Translations under genes and position numbers: made by a program
Assembly (NCBI GenBank): GCA_034509925.1
Contig: CM067526.1
Location: 5,403,501 to 5,467,500, forward strand
Direction of reading: 5' to 3'
Length of the DNA stretch: 64,000 nt
Source: Hirudinaria manillensis
Taxonomy: Eukaryota > Annelida > Clitellata > Hirudinida > Hirudinidae
Notes under the pieces: generated by a model
The model's input: the letters and a program-made list of their open reading frames with translations, nothing else
What the model was told of the DNA's origin: nothing
Database searches by the model: none
Shown here: one piece after another, positions 1 through 11,400 of the stretch
Layout: every line of letters begins with the position of its first letter
How positions within the stretch are numbered: the stretch's first letter is position 1

Positions 1-2180
1 TCCAAATCCATCGTCAGTGCCGGTTGCCTGATCAATTCCGGTTTACCGTCGTATGGTCTCCATACCACAATCTTCAAAAGCATCGCAAAATGATTGTATC
101 ACATTTTTGTTTTTATTCTTTTATATTTCACAAATTCAAAATTTCAAAATCAGCAAGAGTAAAATCACAAGAGTACAGAAAATTTTCTGCTTAAACTTAG
201 AAGAATGTTGAGGTCGTAAAATAATTCTTATGACACATTATTTATTGATTGGACCTAATTTTATCTTATTGAAATAAGGCATAGGACAATTTAAATTAAT
301 TGTCCAGGCAGTAGCCAGTGGCAATCAGGGGTAACTAACAACTTCACGTGACAACCACAAAATCAATCTTGAACGCGTGCATTGATATTCGAGCCTACAT
401 TATTCTGAGTTTAATTTGATCTGAGGTTTCAAGAAAATAGTTGTCAGATCAAAGCCGACATTGGTGCAAATTTGTCAATTTTCAAATTCAGTTAAATCGT
501 TTCTAAACATTTGAGTTTATGATAATATAATATAAATTAATTATATACTTGGTCGTAAAAAAAGATTTCGGAGGATTTTCTTAAAAATACTTCTTTAAGA
601 CTAAAGAAAATCTTTGCAAATATATCTCAGTAAACGTTAGTTCCATCTATTCAAACTGAGTTTTTCAAGCATCAATATACAAAGGTTAGTCAATGGTTGT
701 TAGTATTGTAATAACCCGGGGTCCTCAAACTAATTATAGAAGGTCAGGTTTATTGAAAGTGTTCAGATGGCTTGGAAGATGTACAGTGCTCAAATGTCTA
801 AGTCTTGAAATCTGCTGTTTCTCTAACTCTCACTCTGCTTTTCGAGATAAATCTATTTGTCTAGATTCATAACCAAAGACTCTAAATTGTACCAATTAAT
901 TAATTCTCAAATTATATTGCCATTCAATTTAATTAACTAAATTTACTAAATTAATTAATCAGCAATATAATTTTAATTATTCTTCAATTATCTGGATCCA
1001 GGGATCCAACAGTACAGATATTAAGACTAAATACATTTTTTTAGATTTGGATCTATGCAATGTGTGCCATATCTGACAAGCGTTGCAAGACGGAGGGTTG
1101 ATTGCATAGCACTCGAGTGGAGGGGTCAGATGTTCGGGCACCACCTTCGGTCTTTCATACTGAAAAGGTCCTAATAGATTCGACCTTTTATCCACAGGGC
1201 TTTTTGGATCAACGTCAATGGCCAACTCCATGAGCCACGTTATGGTCTTTAAGATTTGGTAGGTGTTAGTGTTGACGTCTTTTAAAATCAGGTAATCGTA
1301 GAATCTCTGCTTTCTGTACACAAACGACAGAGTTGGTTCTGGTGTGTCATAAACAACCGATTTTTCCTAACTAATCTAAATTATTCAATTAATATTTTCA
1401 AAATTAAAAGGTTGAAATGAATGGGTAAAGTTTACCTCAGTCGATATCTTGTCTTCCATGAATACAGTCCTGACACTTATACCTTTCGTTCGTCCCTGGA
1501 GGCTGGTGATCTGAGTCGTTAATCCGTACCAAGGGAACTGCGGGCAATCTGCATCTCTCAACATTTTGAATTTTCCAGATACAAGCTCCGGAAATTCAAT
1601 GCTCGATCTTTAGGAAGTGGTTGTAGAAGATTTAAATTGTCATAGAATTAATATCGCTTTATACCATTTAAAAGTTGCTACATTGGCATTCGCACAATCA
1701 ATTTATTTTATCATTAAATTAAGCATTGATACTGATGAAATTAGCGAGTAAATAATATTATAACTTAAATGTCATCAAATGTCGATAATACTTACATTTC
1801 TACATCGCCGTAGACGCTAACATTTTAAATGAAGCAAAAATATTATGAACTAATGTTAATTGTATTCTTGTTTTTGTTAATAAATTAAACAAGAAACATT
1901 GTTCTTTAATTTTATTTAAATTTATTTATTTAATTTTAAATTTGCAGTTCAAAAAATATTTTCAAGTTAAATTTTTAAGGATCTTGAAAATAGAGGAGAT
2001 TAATGAGGTGGTTGAAATAAGGCTTGAAATAATAAACCAGAAACTCGGCGCGTTAAAGGTAAATGAACATATTTCTCTTTAAGTTTTGATGGTTCTTTGT
2101 TGATTCCGAAAGTAATATTGTTCAGGTTTATGTCCGAAGCCTTCAATAGAGTTTGATATTTTCCAGCGCCCCCAAGCCAT
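1..2180 (-). pseudogene. FAM78-like copy P1, decayed, 3' end beyond the window
   Basis: Same family and exon order as P2-P5. Visible parts: exon 5 start at 1-71 (IVVWRPYDGKPEL), exon 4 at 1073-1366 (FVYRKQRF, RSNLLGPF), exon 3 at 1436-1607 (QFPWYGLTT), the last 30 bp or so of exon 2 near 1799-1828, and an exon 1 region at 2038-2180 starting MAWG. Several things argue against function. Exon 1 is shifted by one base between the start codon and the ASDI motif and reaches a stop. Most of exon 2 is missing. The donor after exon 4 reads CAG|ATATGG where the siblings have CAG|GT. The tryptophans normally at SWEIPEL and near the start of exon 4 are replaced. The second copy (P1') also shows an early stop in exon 5. 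The 3' part of the piggyBac remnant seen in the siblings is recognisable near 270-345. Confidence 0.75.
707..1011 (+). repeat. Solo LTR, gypsy-related family 2
   Basis: About 305 bp starting TGTAATAACCCGGGGTC and ending GGATCCAACA, with short inverted ends TGT/ACA. The same unit recurs at 15053, 20660, 35719, 44967 and 57160, and inverted at 51678. It lies in P1 intron 4. Flanks are GTAT on the left and GTAC on the right, a near match to a 4-bp target duplication. Ends and primer site match those of the Ty3/gypsy element at 27912, so the two families are related or one is a non-autonomous partner. Confidence 0.8.
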
Positions 2181-3531
2181 GTTCTTTAAAAACCAAGGTT
2201 CGATTTTTTGCTGACTTGAAGTGATTTTGGACTATCCAATATGTTCCAAATTCCCGTTATCAATCCCTGGGGCGAAATATGAATGAAAGTCTTTGAAAAC
2301 TCGTTAAGCAGCCTTGTGTAATACTTCTGAACTTGACTTCTTACTGCTGATGGCAACTAACTCGTAATGGATTTTGACTTTAATGTCTTGAAACTATATT
2401 TTATTATTAGATAGAATACTTTGTATGAATAAGTTGATTTTGGTTCCGTCAAGTGCTGTTTTGAGATGGTCGGGGAAGTACTATAATCTGGTGGGCTTCG
2501 TTTAGATGGTTTAGACTTGCTTGATGGCTGATTGAGAGGATACCTGTCGAGCACATTGAAACATCAGGTCTTCGCCTCCACCTGGAGTTTTTGAAGTTGC
2601 AATGTACATAGTTGGAAAATAGCTTTTAAGTCCAGTGCCCTGACATTGTATTTTAAGAGATCGGAAGATGATGGTTTGTCGTAGTCTTCAAAATAGTCCG
2701 AATCGGAATCGTACATGTTTATGTACCGAAATTTATATATAAACTAAGATCATGCGCAACTTCTTAATAATAATTTTACGATCATAACTAATTTTAAATC
2801 GTAAGTTTAACTTTAAAATCAATTTAACTTATGCTCAGGCAAAACACACTAAACTTGCACGGTTTCAATAAAATTTACTCAAATTTTTTGTTAAAAAAAT
2901 GTGTAAATAAATATTTAAATTAAGATATTTGTTACGATTACAGGCAGAATTAAAATAAAAACGAATTAATTTTTTTAAATCAAGAAAAAAGTGGAGATTA
3001 CGGAGTGAAAATAAAATTTGGAAAACATTAAAATGTTTCTACAGATGTTTAAAAAAAACCCAAGTGTTGGTCAGGAATCATCGTTTTTATTCGAGGTTTT
3101 CATGGAAACGGGCAGCGAACTGAAATTCTGATTCCTTCTCTCCATCAAATGAGTCTCAATTGGTGCACTTTCCCTTGTTGATCATCTTTTATGAGAATTG
3201 AAAATAGGACCGAGTAATCAATTAGTTACCATACGAAGCTTGATACCAAACATCTCGAGTCATCTAGTACAACATTCTCGAAAAAAGACAAAATAGCGTG
3301 AAACACTTCAAATTCTTCGAATCTCAATGAAATACAAATATTAATTCTTAGGGTATTAAGCCTTCGGTGTTTCCCTCTCGGTGTCAATTCGTCGATTCAT
3401 GTGGCATGAAATTGTTATGGAGGTTTATTGATGTTGTTTCGGGCTTTCGTTTAGGTTCTGTTTCCTTTAGAAGCACTTGCTTGTTTTTTACCTTTGAGAT
3501 TTTCCTATTCTTTGTTCCTCTATTTTGCTGT
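2181..3531. other. Intergenic region between P2 end and P1 start
   Basis: No host gene recognised. On the minus strand, 2540-2720 holds the P1 version of the module found upstream of every copy, with an acidic stretch reading MYDSDSDYFEDYDKPSSSD. This intergenic region is about 1 kb shorter than the others, and the lysine-tail reading frame found about 0.9 kb upstream of the other starts is absent. The rest is AT-rich sequence paralogous to the other intergenic stretches. Confidence 0.5.
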
Positions 3532-6096
3532 TCAAAGCTTACCGCTTAGGAAGTTTTCCTTGGTGATGAGCATCAAATTTTTCGAAATTACATCCGAATG
3601 AAGTACATAGTTTAATACATTCACCGTCGTACATTTCGGTCTTGCGAGCAGCTCAATTTCACCGTCTCCGTACGGTCTCCATATCACCACCTTTTTTTAA
3701 AAAAGAATCGTAAAGAGAAAGTAAAATAACTTTTTATTTTCATTTAGCCATTTTCACACATTCATAATGTAAAAAATATCAGGATAAAAAACAATTGATT
3801 TAAGAGAATTATCTATTTAACGCCAAACTACCAACTACTAGACTGAGAATCTTTTGAGAAAAAATTTAGCAATTGTTATAAAAGCCCAGAATTAACAGAA
3901 GAGTTTCTAATGCCAAAAATTTGGAATTGTTTTCATTCTTTTGATTGAATTTCGCTTTTGTTTCTTACCAAGAAAAACAAAATTATATCATTAAGTACAA
4001 TGCATCATCAGCCAGAATATCATGAAAATAATAAGAAAAAATATAAACATGTCCTTTATTACAATAAAACAAAGGCTGGAGTTGATACCGTGGATCAGAT
4101 GTTAGAGGGTATATCACTAAATGGATGACAAGGCAATAGCCGAGGGCACAATTACAGAACTTTGTAATTTTCAGACAAAGCGTAGGACAATTAAATTGAA
4201 TGGCCCAGATGTAACCAATGATCGTACAATGTTTGTCATTATACATATTATGACAAATTATAATTTTAGATTGATGTCTATGCAAACCTGAGCAGTGTTA
4301 CAATTCGGAGCGCAAAGTGCGTAGCATTGTAGAGGCGGCGTTAGATGCTCGGGCACAATCTTCGGGCAGCCATAATCCAAGGGTCCTAAAAATGTACTCC
4401 TCTTACCCACAGGTTTACTTACATCAACGTCGAAGGCCATCTCGACGGACCACTCTATGGTTTTCAATATTTGATAGGAGTTTTTTATGACATCCTTTAA
4501 GACTAGGTAAGCGTAGAATTTCTGCTTTCTGTACACAAACGTCAAGGTTGGATGTGGTATGACTTGTTTGATCGGTAAGACCCAGAGACACTATCGACAA
4601 ATTTAAAGATGTCTTTCATTTTTATAGTTGTCACAGCATGTCTTTGATCATTGAGTCTGTGTGACTTATTATTTGACCCCTATTAAGGGTACATTATAAG
4701 GACATTCTTAATCCCGGGATGCCAATGAAAAGCATTTGTAATATTTTAAATGATAAATCATTAATTAAATTTTACCCAATTTTCTTAGCAATTATTTCCG
4801 AGGGCCAATAAAATACCGCTTATTACTGTGATTATCAAGTTCAAAATTAAACTGTTTTTAAAATGATTTGATAAAGCCTACTTCGGTCTTTAAACCGTCA
4901 CGCATTTGTGCATTCGCGACGACTTTATCCTGCGTTGGTCCCTCAACGTTGGTGATCCCAGCCGCTGGTCCGTACCAAGGATAATTGTTGCGATTTCCGT
5001 CGCTCATCATTTGGTATTTTCCAGTTACTAGCTCTGGAATTTCCCAGCTTGCTCTTTAATGGAATAAAGTGGTTGATGGACATCAAAAGATTTAAAGTGA
5101 CACGGAAGTAATTTCACTTTTTAGCATTTAAAAGTTACAACATTGGCATTTGTCACATTCAAATATTTTATTATTAAATTAAGGATTGATAATGATAAAA
5201 TTAACGATTAACTAAAAGTATAAGCAAATTATCGTAAACATTTTCAAGGACTTACATTCCTGAATCACCGTAACCACAAATGGTGGTTGCATCTGTACAA
5301 ACTTGGATCCATCCGATTTGGATCTTTACTCCAGCTGGCAATATAGGAATTTCGAAGGTGGCGGAAGCTCTGTTTTAAAGCAATTCTCTTTTAATTTTGG
5401 CAGGAAATTGTTTAATATCTTATAGAATTATATTTTATATGATTTCTAGATAATGTAGTTGAATTGAAGTAGTTAAATAAAAAGTAACTTTAACCCTTAA
5501 TGCCCCTAATTAAACGCACCATCGTTTTGACATTGGGTTTTTGTTCTTTTTAAAAAATTTTTCTGGAGACCTTTCCACTTTTGGTGCGACTTCTCTAATT
5601 AATAATGACATGCGGCTCTGGATGAGTTGATATTCTTGCCTTATTTACTTTAAAACTGTTTACATCTGCATCTGTTTAAAGCACCGCACCTCCGAACAAT
5701 TTACAATTGGGAACACGAAAATTATATCATGAAACAGCACAAATTTTTAATTTTCCCAATATATTATGTTGGCACCCTTTTGTAAAACCTCCAAAGATAT
5801 GAAAACTCTCATAAATAATATTCATGAAGAGAGAAAGTGATGCTGGGTTCAATATTTTAAATTGTTTTCTAGTGTAATTAGTTTAAATTGGAGCACCATC
5901 ATAAAATACATCACCATATCACTGACATCATCACTGCCACATCTGAAACAATTGACCTGAAAGCCGGCGCTTTAATAAAAAGTGAATCTTCGTCATCTCT
6001 GAGGATTGACAACTCTTTATCGAGAAGGTATGTAAGATCATGCAGCTTTATATCCGAAGCCTTCAGTGGAGGCTGATATTTCGTGGGGGAATCCAT
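3532..6096 (-). CDS. FAM78-like protein P2, 295 aa, five exons
   Basis: Exons in coding order: 5957-6096, 5256-5369, 4882-5053, 4288-4590, 3532-3690 (888 bp, stop included). All joins keep frame and use GT-AG; the first donor is GTCAAT. Exon 1 starts MDSPTKYQPPLKASDIK. An in-frame ATG lies further up at 6153, but the chosen start matches the siblings' MAWGP. Exon 2 has ATFEIPILPAG and GWIQVC; exon 3 SWEIPEL and NYPWYGPA; exon 4 FVYRKQKFYAYL, KPVGKRSTFLGP and NCNTAQ; exon 5 VVIWRPYGDGE and ends ENFLSGKL. Order and spacing of these motifs match vertebrate FAM78A/B as I recall it, including the TPHFRAS, GWIQAC, SSWELPDL and DAQVLMWRP blocks. The family's molecular role is not established. No signal peptide or membrane segment is evident. 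The coding sequence looks intact. Confidence 0.82.
3890..4260 (+). mobile_element. piggyBac-like transposase remnant in P2 intron 4
   Basis: On the plus strand, from about 3973, one open stretch reads KNKIISLSTMHHQPEYHEN, then LYYNKTKAGVDTVDQML, then hits a stop. This matches the C-terminal catalytic part of piggyBac transposases, where LSTMH is followed by YN(K/R)TKGGVDT(L/V)DQM and contains the last catalytic aspartate. It is the best preserved of the copies in this array. Flanking sequence up to about 4260 is shared among all copies. No terminal inverted repeats were found, so only an internal or C-terminal scrap remains. Confidence 0.75.
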
Positions 6097-8466
6097 GTTC
6101 TTCGAACAAGTGGGCTCCATTTTCTGTCGACTTGGAGGGAATACGGACGACACAGTCTGAGGCTAACATTCCCTGGAGATAAAGCTTTTACCCTAATGTT
6201 ATCATCAATGATTCCGTAATTTTCTGAGAAACGCAACGCGTGGATGGAGGACTTAGAAATCCGCCTTTATAAAGACTTTTGTAATACATTTGACCTTGAC
6301 TTGATTTGATTTGACATCTTACTGCTGATGACAAAGAATTTATGGTGGAGCTTGACGAGATATGTTGTTGAAGGTATGTTTCATTATTCAATAGAATTCT
6401 GTTTCGACCAGTGCTGGTTTGTTGGATTACATCTTAAAATCGGACCGGTCATCTTCGTATTGAAGATTTAGTTGACTTGGTTGATGGCTTATTGAGGGAA
6501 TCCCTGCCGAGCAAATTAAAATTCCAGGACCTGATGTTCCTAGAGTGGTTGAAGTTACGGCGTACAGTGCTGAAAAGTTGTTGTCCGCTTCTAAGACTGG
6601 TCGGATAAAGATGTTTCGTCGTAACCTTCATAACAATCAGAATTGGAATCATTAGGATCCACTAGGATGAGTCCAGCCATTGACATGCATGCTCATTAGG
6701 TGTACTCGTTCCTGGGTTGGTAAAAAATCAAGGAATTTGATGTCCTCGACATTCGATAAACCGCTCATCTTTCCCATTAGCATGATTCTCAGCATGGGTC
6801 GAAATCCGAACGTTTGTTTGTCCCGGATTTTTGGCAGATTATTTGCTTTTAAAGACAGGAACTGAGTGAGACATTCAAGCCTTGAACTAAGCATGTTGTT
6901 AAAATCCTTTAGTAAAACATTTAGAATGAAACACAAAAATTTATAAAATGTTTTAATTGAAAAGATATTTTTAAGTTCAATAACTAGACGTGTTATTTCT
7001 TCTTTTTCAACATTTTCGTTATGATGTCATCGAAGTATTGCAACGTGTACGTTTAAATATTTCCATTAGTAAGGTCATTTCAAAATTATTGCTCCTACTT
7101 GAGGTTCTATGATGTAATAATAATCGCCTCACGACATTTTTAATTTCCAAATAAAAACAGAGACCTAAAATTTGATGATAAGAGCACCCGGGAACAGTTT
7201 CGGGACGAAGGAAGCTCGAACGAAAGCATTTTTTTCACGATGAAGCATAAAGCACCTCCATCATTTGTATATGGTTTGAAAAGGACATTTAAGGACAAAT
7301 TTTAATTGATGTCAAAACTGATGTATTTAAATGTATTTCCATCAATCCAAGCGTGCAGGGATAGTAGTAGATTATTGACCATAAATAGATTCGCGCTATC
7401 CCGCTCATAATCTCTCGACTTAATAACCATTATTAATGAGGTTAATAAAGGATTACAGTTTGATATATTCTTGATCCGATAAGCATTCTTAAATGTTGGA
7501 TTTACATCCTAAAATCTGATACCTGACAAAAAAAACTGAAAAGAAATTTGTTTAATTACTCTTATTCTGTTCGGTCGTAGATGATATTTTACAACATTTA
7601 ACCAGTAAATTTGTCAGTTAATTTTTTTAGGTTTTGGCCATCCTCGACTTCTCAATAATAATTTTATGATCACAACTAATCGTAAGTCGTAAGTTTAATT
7701 TTATAATGAAATAGGTTTAACATTTGACGTGCAGGGTTTTAACACAAATTTATTATTCATATTTTTCGATTTTTGTAACTAAAATTTAAATTAAGATTTC
7801 TTGCGATTACAGGCAGAAATAGATTTAGAATGAAATAATTTCTTTTTAAATCAGTAACCTATTAATGATTATGGAATGAAAGTAACATTTGGAGGACATT
7901 AAAATGTTTCTAAAACGAGATTTAAAAGGTTCAAATGCTGGTCAGAAATCATAGTTTTCATTCGAGGTTTTCATTGAAATGATCAGCGAACTGGAACATT
8001 AGATTTCTTCATTTCAACAACTAGTCTCAATTACTGTACTTCCAGTGGTGTTACGAAGCATAGTGAGACCATTCAGTCAAAACCACGCGATGAACATCCA
8101 AATGATTGGAAATAATTTCGATGAGTAACCTGCTGATTGAAAATTCATCGGATATCGTCCATCAATCAATGAATGAAGATAATAGAATAGGAATACGAAC
8201 CTGTTCATGAGTTTCTCGTTCAACATTCAAAAAAGAGAAAATGGCGAGAACTGGTGGTAATTCTTCAAAATCTTAGGACCTCAGTGAAATATTAATTCTT
8301 ATGTTTTGAGCACGAGGTATCCCCTTTTGGTGTCGCTTCGTCGATTCAGGGTGGTACGAAATTATTGTGGATATTTCTATTGACGATGTTTTGGGATTTC
8401 TTCTAGGAGCATGCTCATTTTTTTTCCTTTGCGATTTTTTTATTCTTTGTTCCTCATTGTTGTTGT
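6097..8466. other. Intergenic region between P3 end and P2 start
   Basis: No recognised gene. On the minus strand at 6652-6936 a 94-codon ORF contains FGFRPMLRIMLMGKMSGL, then VEDIKFLDFLPTQ. The same tract occurs upstream of P3 and P5 but is interrupted there by a TGA. Next to it lies the module with the acidic stretch, which has lost its middle here. At 6993-7040 is the 15-codon lysine-tailed frame. The plus-strand tract at 8030-8130 ends SQNHAMNIQMIGNNFDE like the ORF near 17830. These are paralogous across units and cannot be assigned a function. Confidence 0.5.
6993..7040 (-). other. Conserved 15-codon tail frame, unit P2
   Basis: Reads QYFDDIITKMLKKKK then TAA on the minus strand, about 0.9 kb before the P2 start codon. 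The same frame and stop occur at 16863-16910, 24035-24082, 52126-52173 and 61261-61308 (first codon altered in the last); the unit P5 copy near 42113 is decayed. It could be the end of an unrecognised upstream gene, a leader ORF, or simply shared sequence from recent duplication. Confidence 0.4.
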
Positions 8467-11400
8467 TCAAAGCTGGCCGCTTAGGAAGTTTTCTTTGGTG
8501 TAGAGCCTCAACTTTTTCGTGTAATCAGTCGACATAGCTGCGTATGCATGCGGATCGATCGTACTTATCACCGCCGGTTGAATTATTTCATTGCAACCGT
8601 GGAACGGTCTCCAGATCACCATCTTCAAAAGAGTCGTAAAATGAGCGTAAAAAATCGTTTATATTCGTTTGTTAATGTTTCATATAATCATAATTTATAA
8701 GATATCATGTAGAAAAGCAATTGATTAAAAAGAATCATATGTTTATCAATAATCTACCAAATACAAGACTGAGAAATTATTGTAAAAAAGGTTACTCAAC
8801 AGAAATTATCAACAGATTTGATACCATGGCTCAGATAGTAGAAGGTATATCAGTAAAAGTATGACAAGTATATAGCCGGGGGTCCATTAGTTAGGGAATT
8901 TTGTCATTTTAGGACAAAGCTTAGGACAATTAAATTGAATGGCTCAGATGTAACAATTGATCATACAATGTTTGTTGTTAAGAATATTAAGACAAGATTT
9001 GTCTAAAAAGATTGGGGTCTATTCGAACTGCATCTTACCTGGCCAGTGTTACATGTCGGAGCGTAGAGTGCGTTGCAATGCAGAGGAGGGGTTAAATACT
9101 CGGGCACGATTTTTGGACATTGCTGCTGAAATGGTCCTAATAGTGTAGACCTCTTACCCAAAGGTTTGCTTACATCAACCTCGATGGCTATCTCCATGGA
9201 CCACTCTAGGGTTTTCAAGATTTGGATGGCTTGACTTCTGATGTCCTTTAAGGCTAAGTAAGTGTAGAATTTCTGCTTTCTGTACACAAACGACAAGGTT
9301 GATTTTGGTGTCATTGGTTTATTCGGAACAACCCAGGAAATCTATTGATATCAAAGCTGTTCAATCAATAATTTCGAAAATAAACTTTCCTTAAATTTAA
9401 AATACGTTTAATTAGCATATCTTAAATTGTTTTCATTTGTAGAATTGTGACGGCATGTAACAGTGCTTTGGTCCCCGAGTTTATCATTAATTCGTTGACC
9501 CGTTTTAAGGTTACACTAAAAATGTATTCTTAATAACGAGAGGCTAATGAAGAAGATTTATAATATTCAAACTGATAACTAAGTAATTAATTTCTTTATT
9601 CATCATTTCGAAAAGCCAATTACTGCACAATTTACTGATTTACATGTTCAAAATTAAACTATTGCAACGATTTGGTAAGGCCTGCCTCAGTATTTAAGTT
9701 GTCATCCATGAATACAGTCCTGACGAATTTACCCCTTGTTGGTCCCAGAACGCCGGTGAACGAAGTCGTTGCCCCGTACCAAGGAAATACCACGCTATCT
9801 GAATCGCTTATCATAGCGTATTTTCCAGTTACAAGCTCCGGAATTTCCCAGCTTATTCTTTAATGGAATTAGGCGGTTGACGAACATCAAATTATTTAAA
9901 TTAACATGGAAGTTATTTCACTTTTTAGCCTTTAAAAGTTACCGCATTGACATTGTCAAAATCAATTATTTTATGATTGTATTAAGGAATGATAATGATA
10001 AAATTATCGATTAACTAAGGGTATAAGCAAATTATCATAAACATTTGCAAATACTTACATTCCTAGATCACCAAAAACGCAAACGAGAGTCAACTCTGTA
10101 CAAACTTGGATCCATCCGATTAGGACGTTTACATCAGGTGACAATTTAGGAATTTCGACTGTGGCGGAAGTTCTATTTTAAAGCAATTGACTTTTAATTT
10201 TTGCAGAAAATCGTTTAAATTAATACACATTTATATTTGTATAATATCTAGATAATATTGTTAAATTGAAGGTTAAAATGAAAGAATTAATTTAATTTAA
10301 CCGTTTAATGTCCAATTTCTTATTTTTTATTTTTTATAGTTATTACTAAATGTACATAGATATATGAGATTATTTTTAATATTTAATTTTTAACATGTAA
10401 ACATTTTAAGCTATTCGGACAGTTGCACAGTTATATGTTTGTTCTTTTTACATTTGAACACAAAATATTTATTCAATCAGAAGTCGGTTAGTTCTACCTG
10501 AACATATTTAACATCCCCATATACTTAAACATTGATTTTAGGTGTGAAATTTAATTCTTAACTTCTCATAAATTGCATGGATCATTTTTAAAGCCAATTT
10601 ATTAATCGTTAAATCAAGCAATCAAAATAGAACAACTCAGAACGGTTAATACAGACACATGGATCAGCCTTAAGGAGACGCAAGCCTCAGTTGGCAGGCT
10701 GACCCAAAAAGTTAATTAATTAAACAGATAAACCCGTCGAAAAGCAAACAAAAACAACAAATCTATTAATTTGAAACACCGAGGATGAGAAACAATTTAA
10801 CGGATAATTTAAACAATATGTACAAACAGTAATGCACATGGTCTTGTTTGTGTTAGAGATTTAATAGATGTCAGAATACTACAGCGAATACAGCCTTGGT
10901 GTATAATATACTGTTGAAAAACGTTTAAGGATAGATCTGGCAAAAGATGGACTGAATTCATGGGTGTGTCGGAAGAAGTGCGAAGGATTATTGTAATTAG
11001 TGCTTATGGGGATGAGACCAAAAAATTTATCAGGGAGGACATTCCTGTCATACGAGAACATAAAGAAGGCAGTTTGGAGACTACGAATTTGGTGGATATT
11101 AAGCATGTTTTTATTAGTAAAAGTTAAAGTTGCATGAGATGAAACGGGTAATGAAAAAACTATTCGGATGACAAGTTTTTGCAAAATGGATAATTGATTT
11201 AGATAACTATGGTAAGTGGCGCCCTTACAATGTTGTAGTAAATAAGGTATTGATAAGTAATTTAATAATATAATAGTAGTTCAATCTTGGTGATAATAAA
11301 AGGACAGATTCGGACTATGACTCCAATATTCCTGGCCATTCAACATTATATGTGATTTATGTGGTCATGCCAAGATAAGTGTTCATCAATAATTACACAA

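Noticed and set aside
3530-3545. GGTAAGC at the end of P2 exon 5 as a splice donor to a further exon
   Set aside because: Only P2 has GT; the siblings have GC or GCC at this point, and joining to the lysine-tailed frame would not keep phase.
3367-3549. 60-codon plus-strand ORF, identical in block B (46660-46842)
   Set aside because: It is antisense to the exon 5 end of P2 and its 3' flank; identity reflects the recent A/B duplication, not coding constraint.
8273-8469. 65-codon minus-strand ORF just after the exon 5 stop of P3, partly shared with other units
   Set aside because: Considered as a C-terminal extension. The conserved TGA after FLSG(Q/K)(L/I) in P2, P3, P4 and P5 ends the coding sequence, and the downstream frame is not kept in all copies.
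9640-9690. Alternative donor at ACA|GTATAA or ATA|GTTTAA further into the intron after exon 3
   Set aside because: Its phase does not fit exon 4; the donor at GTAGGC/GCAGGC gives the exact family spacing to the W.VP motif.
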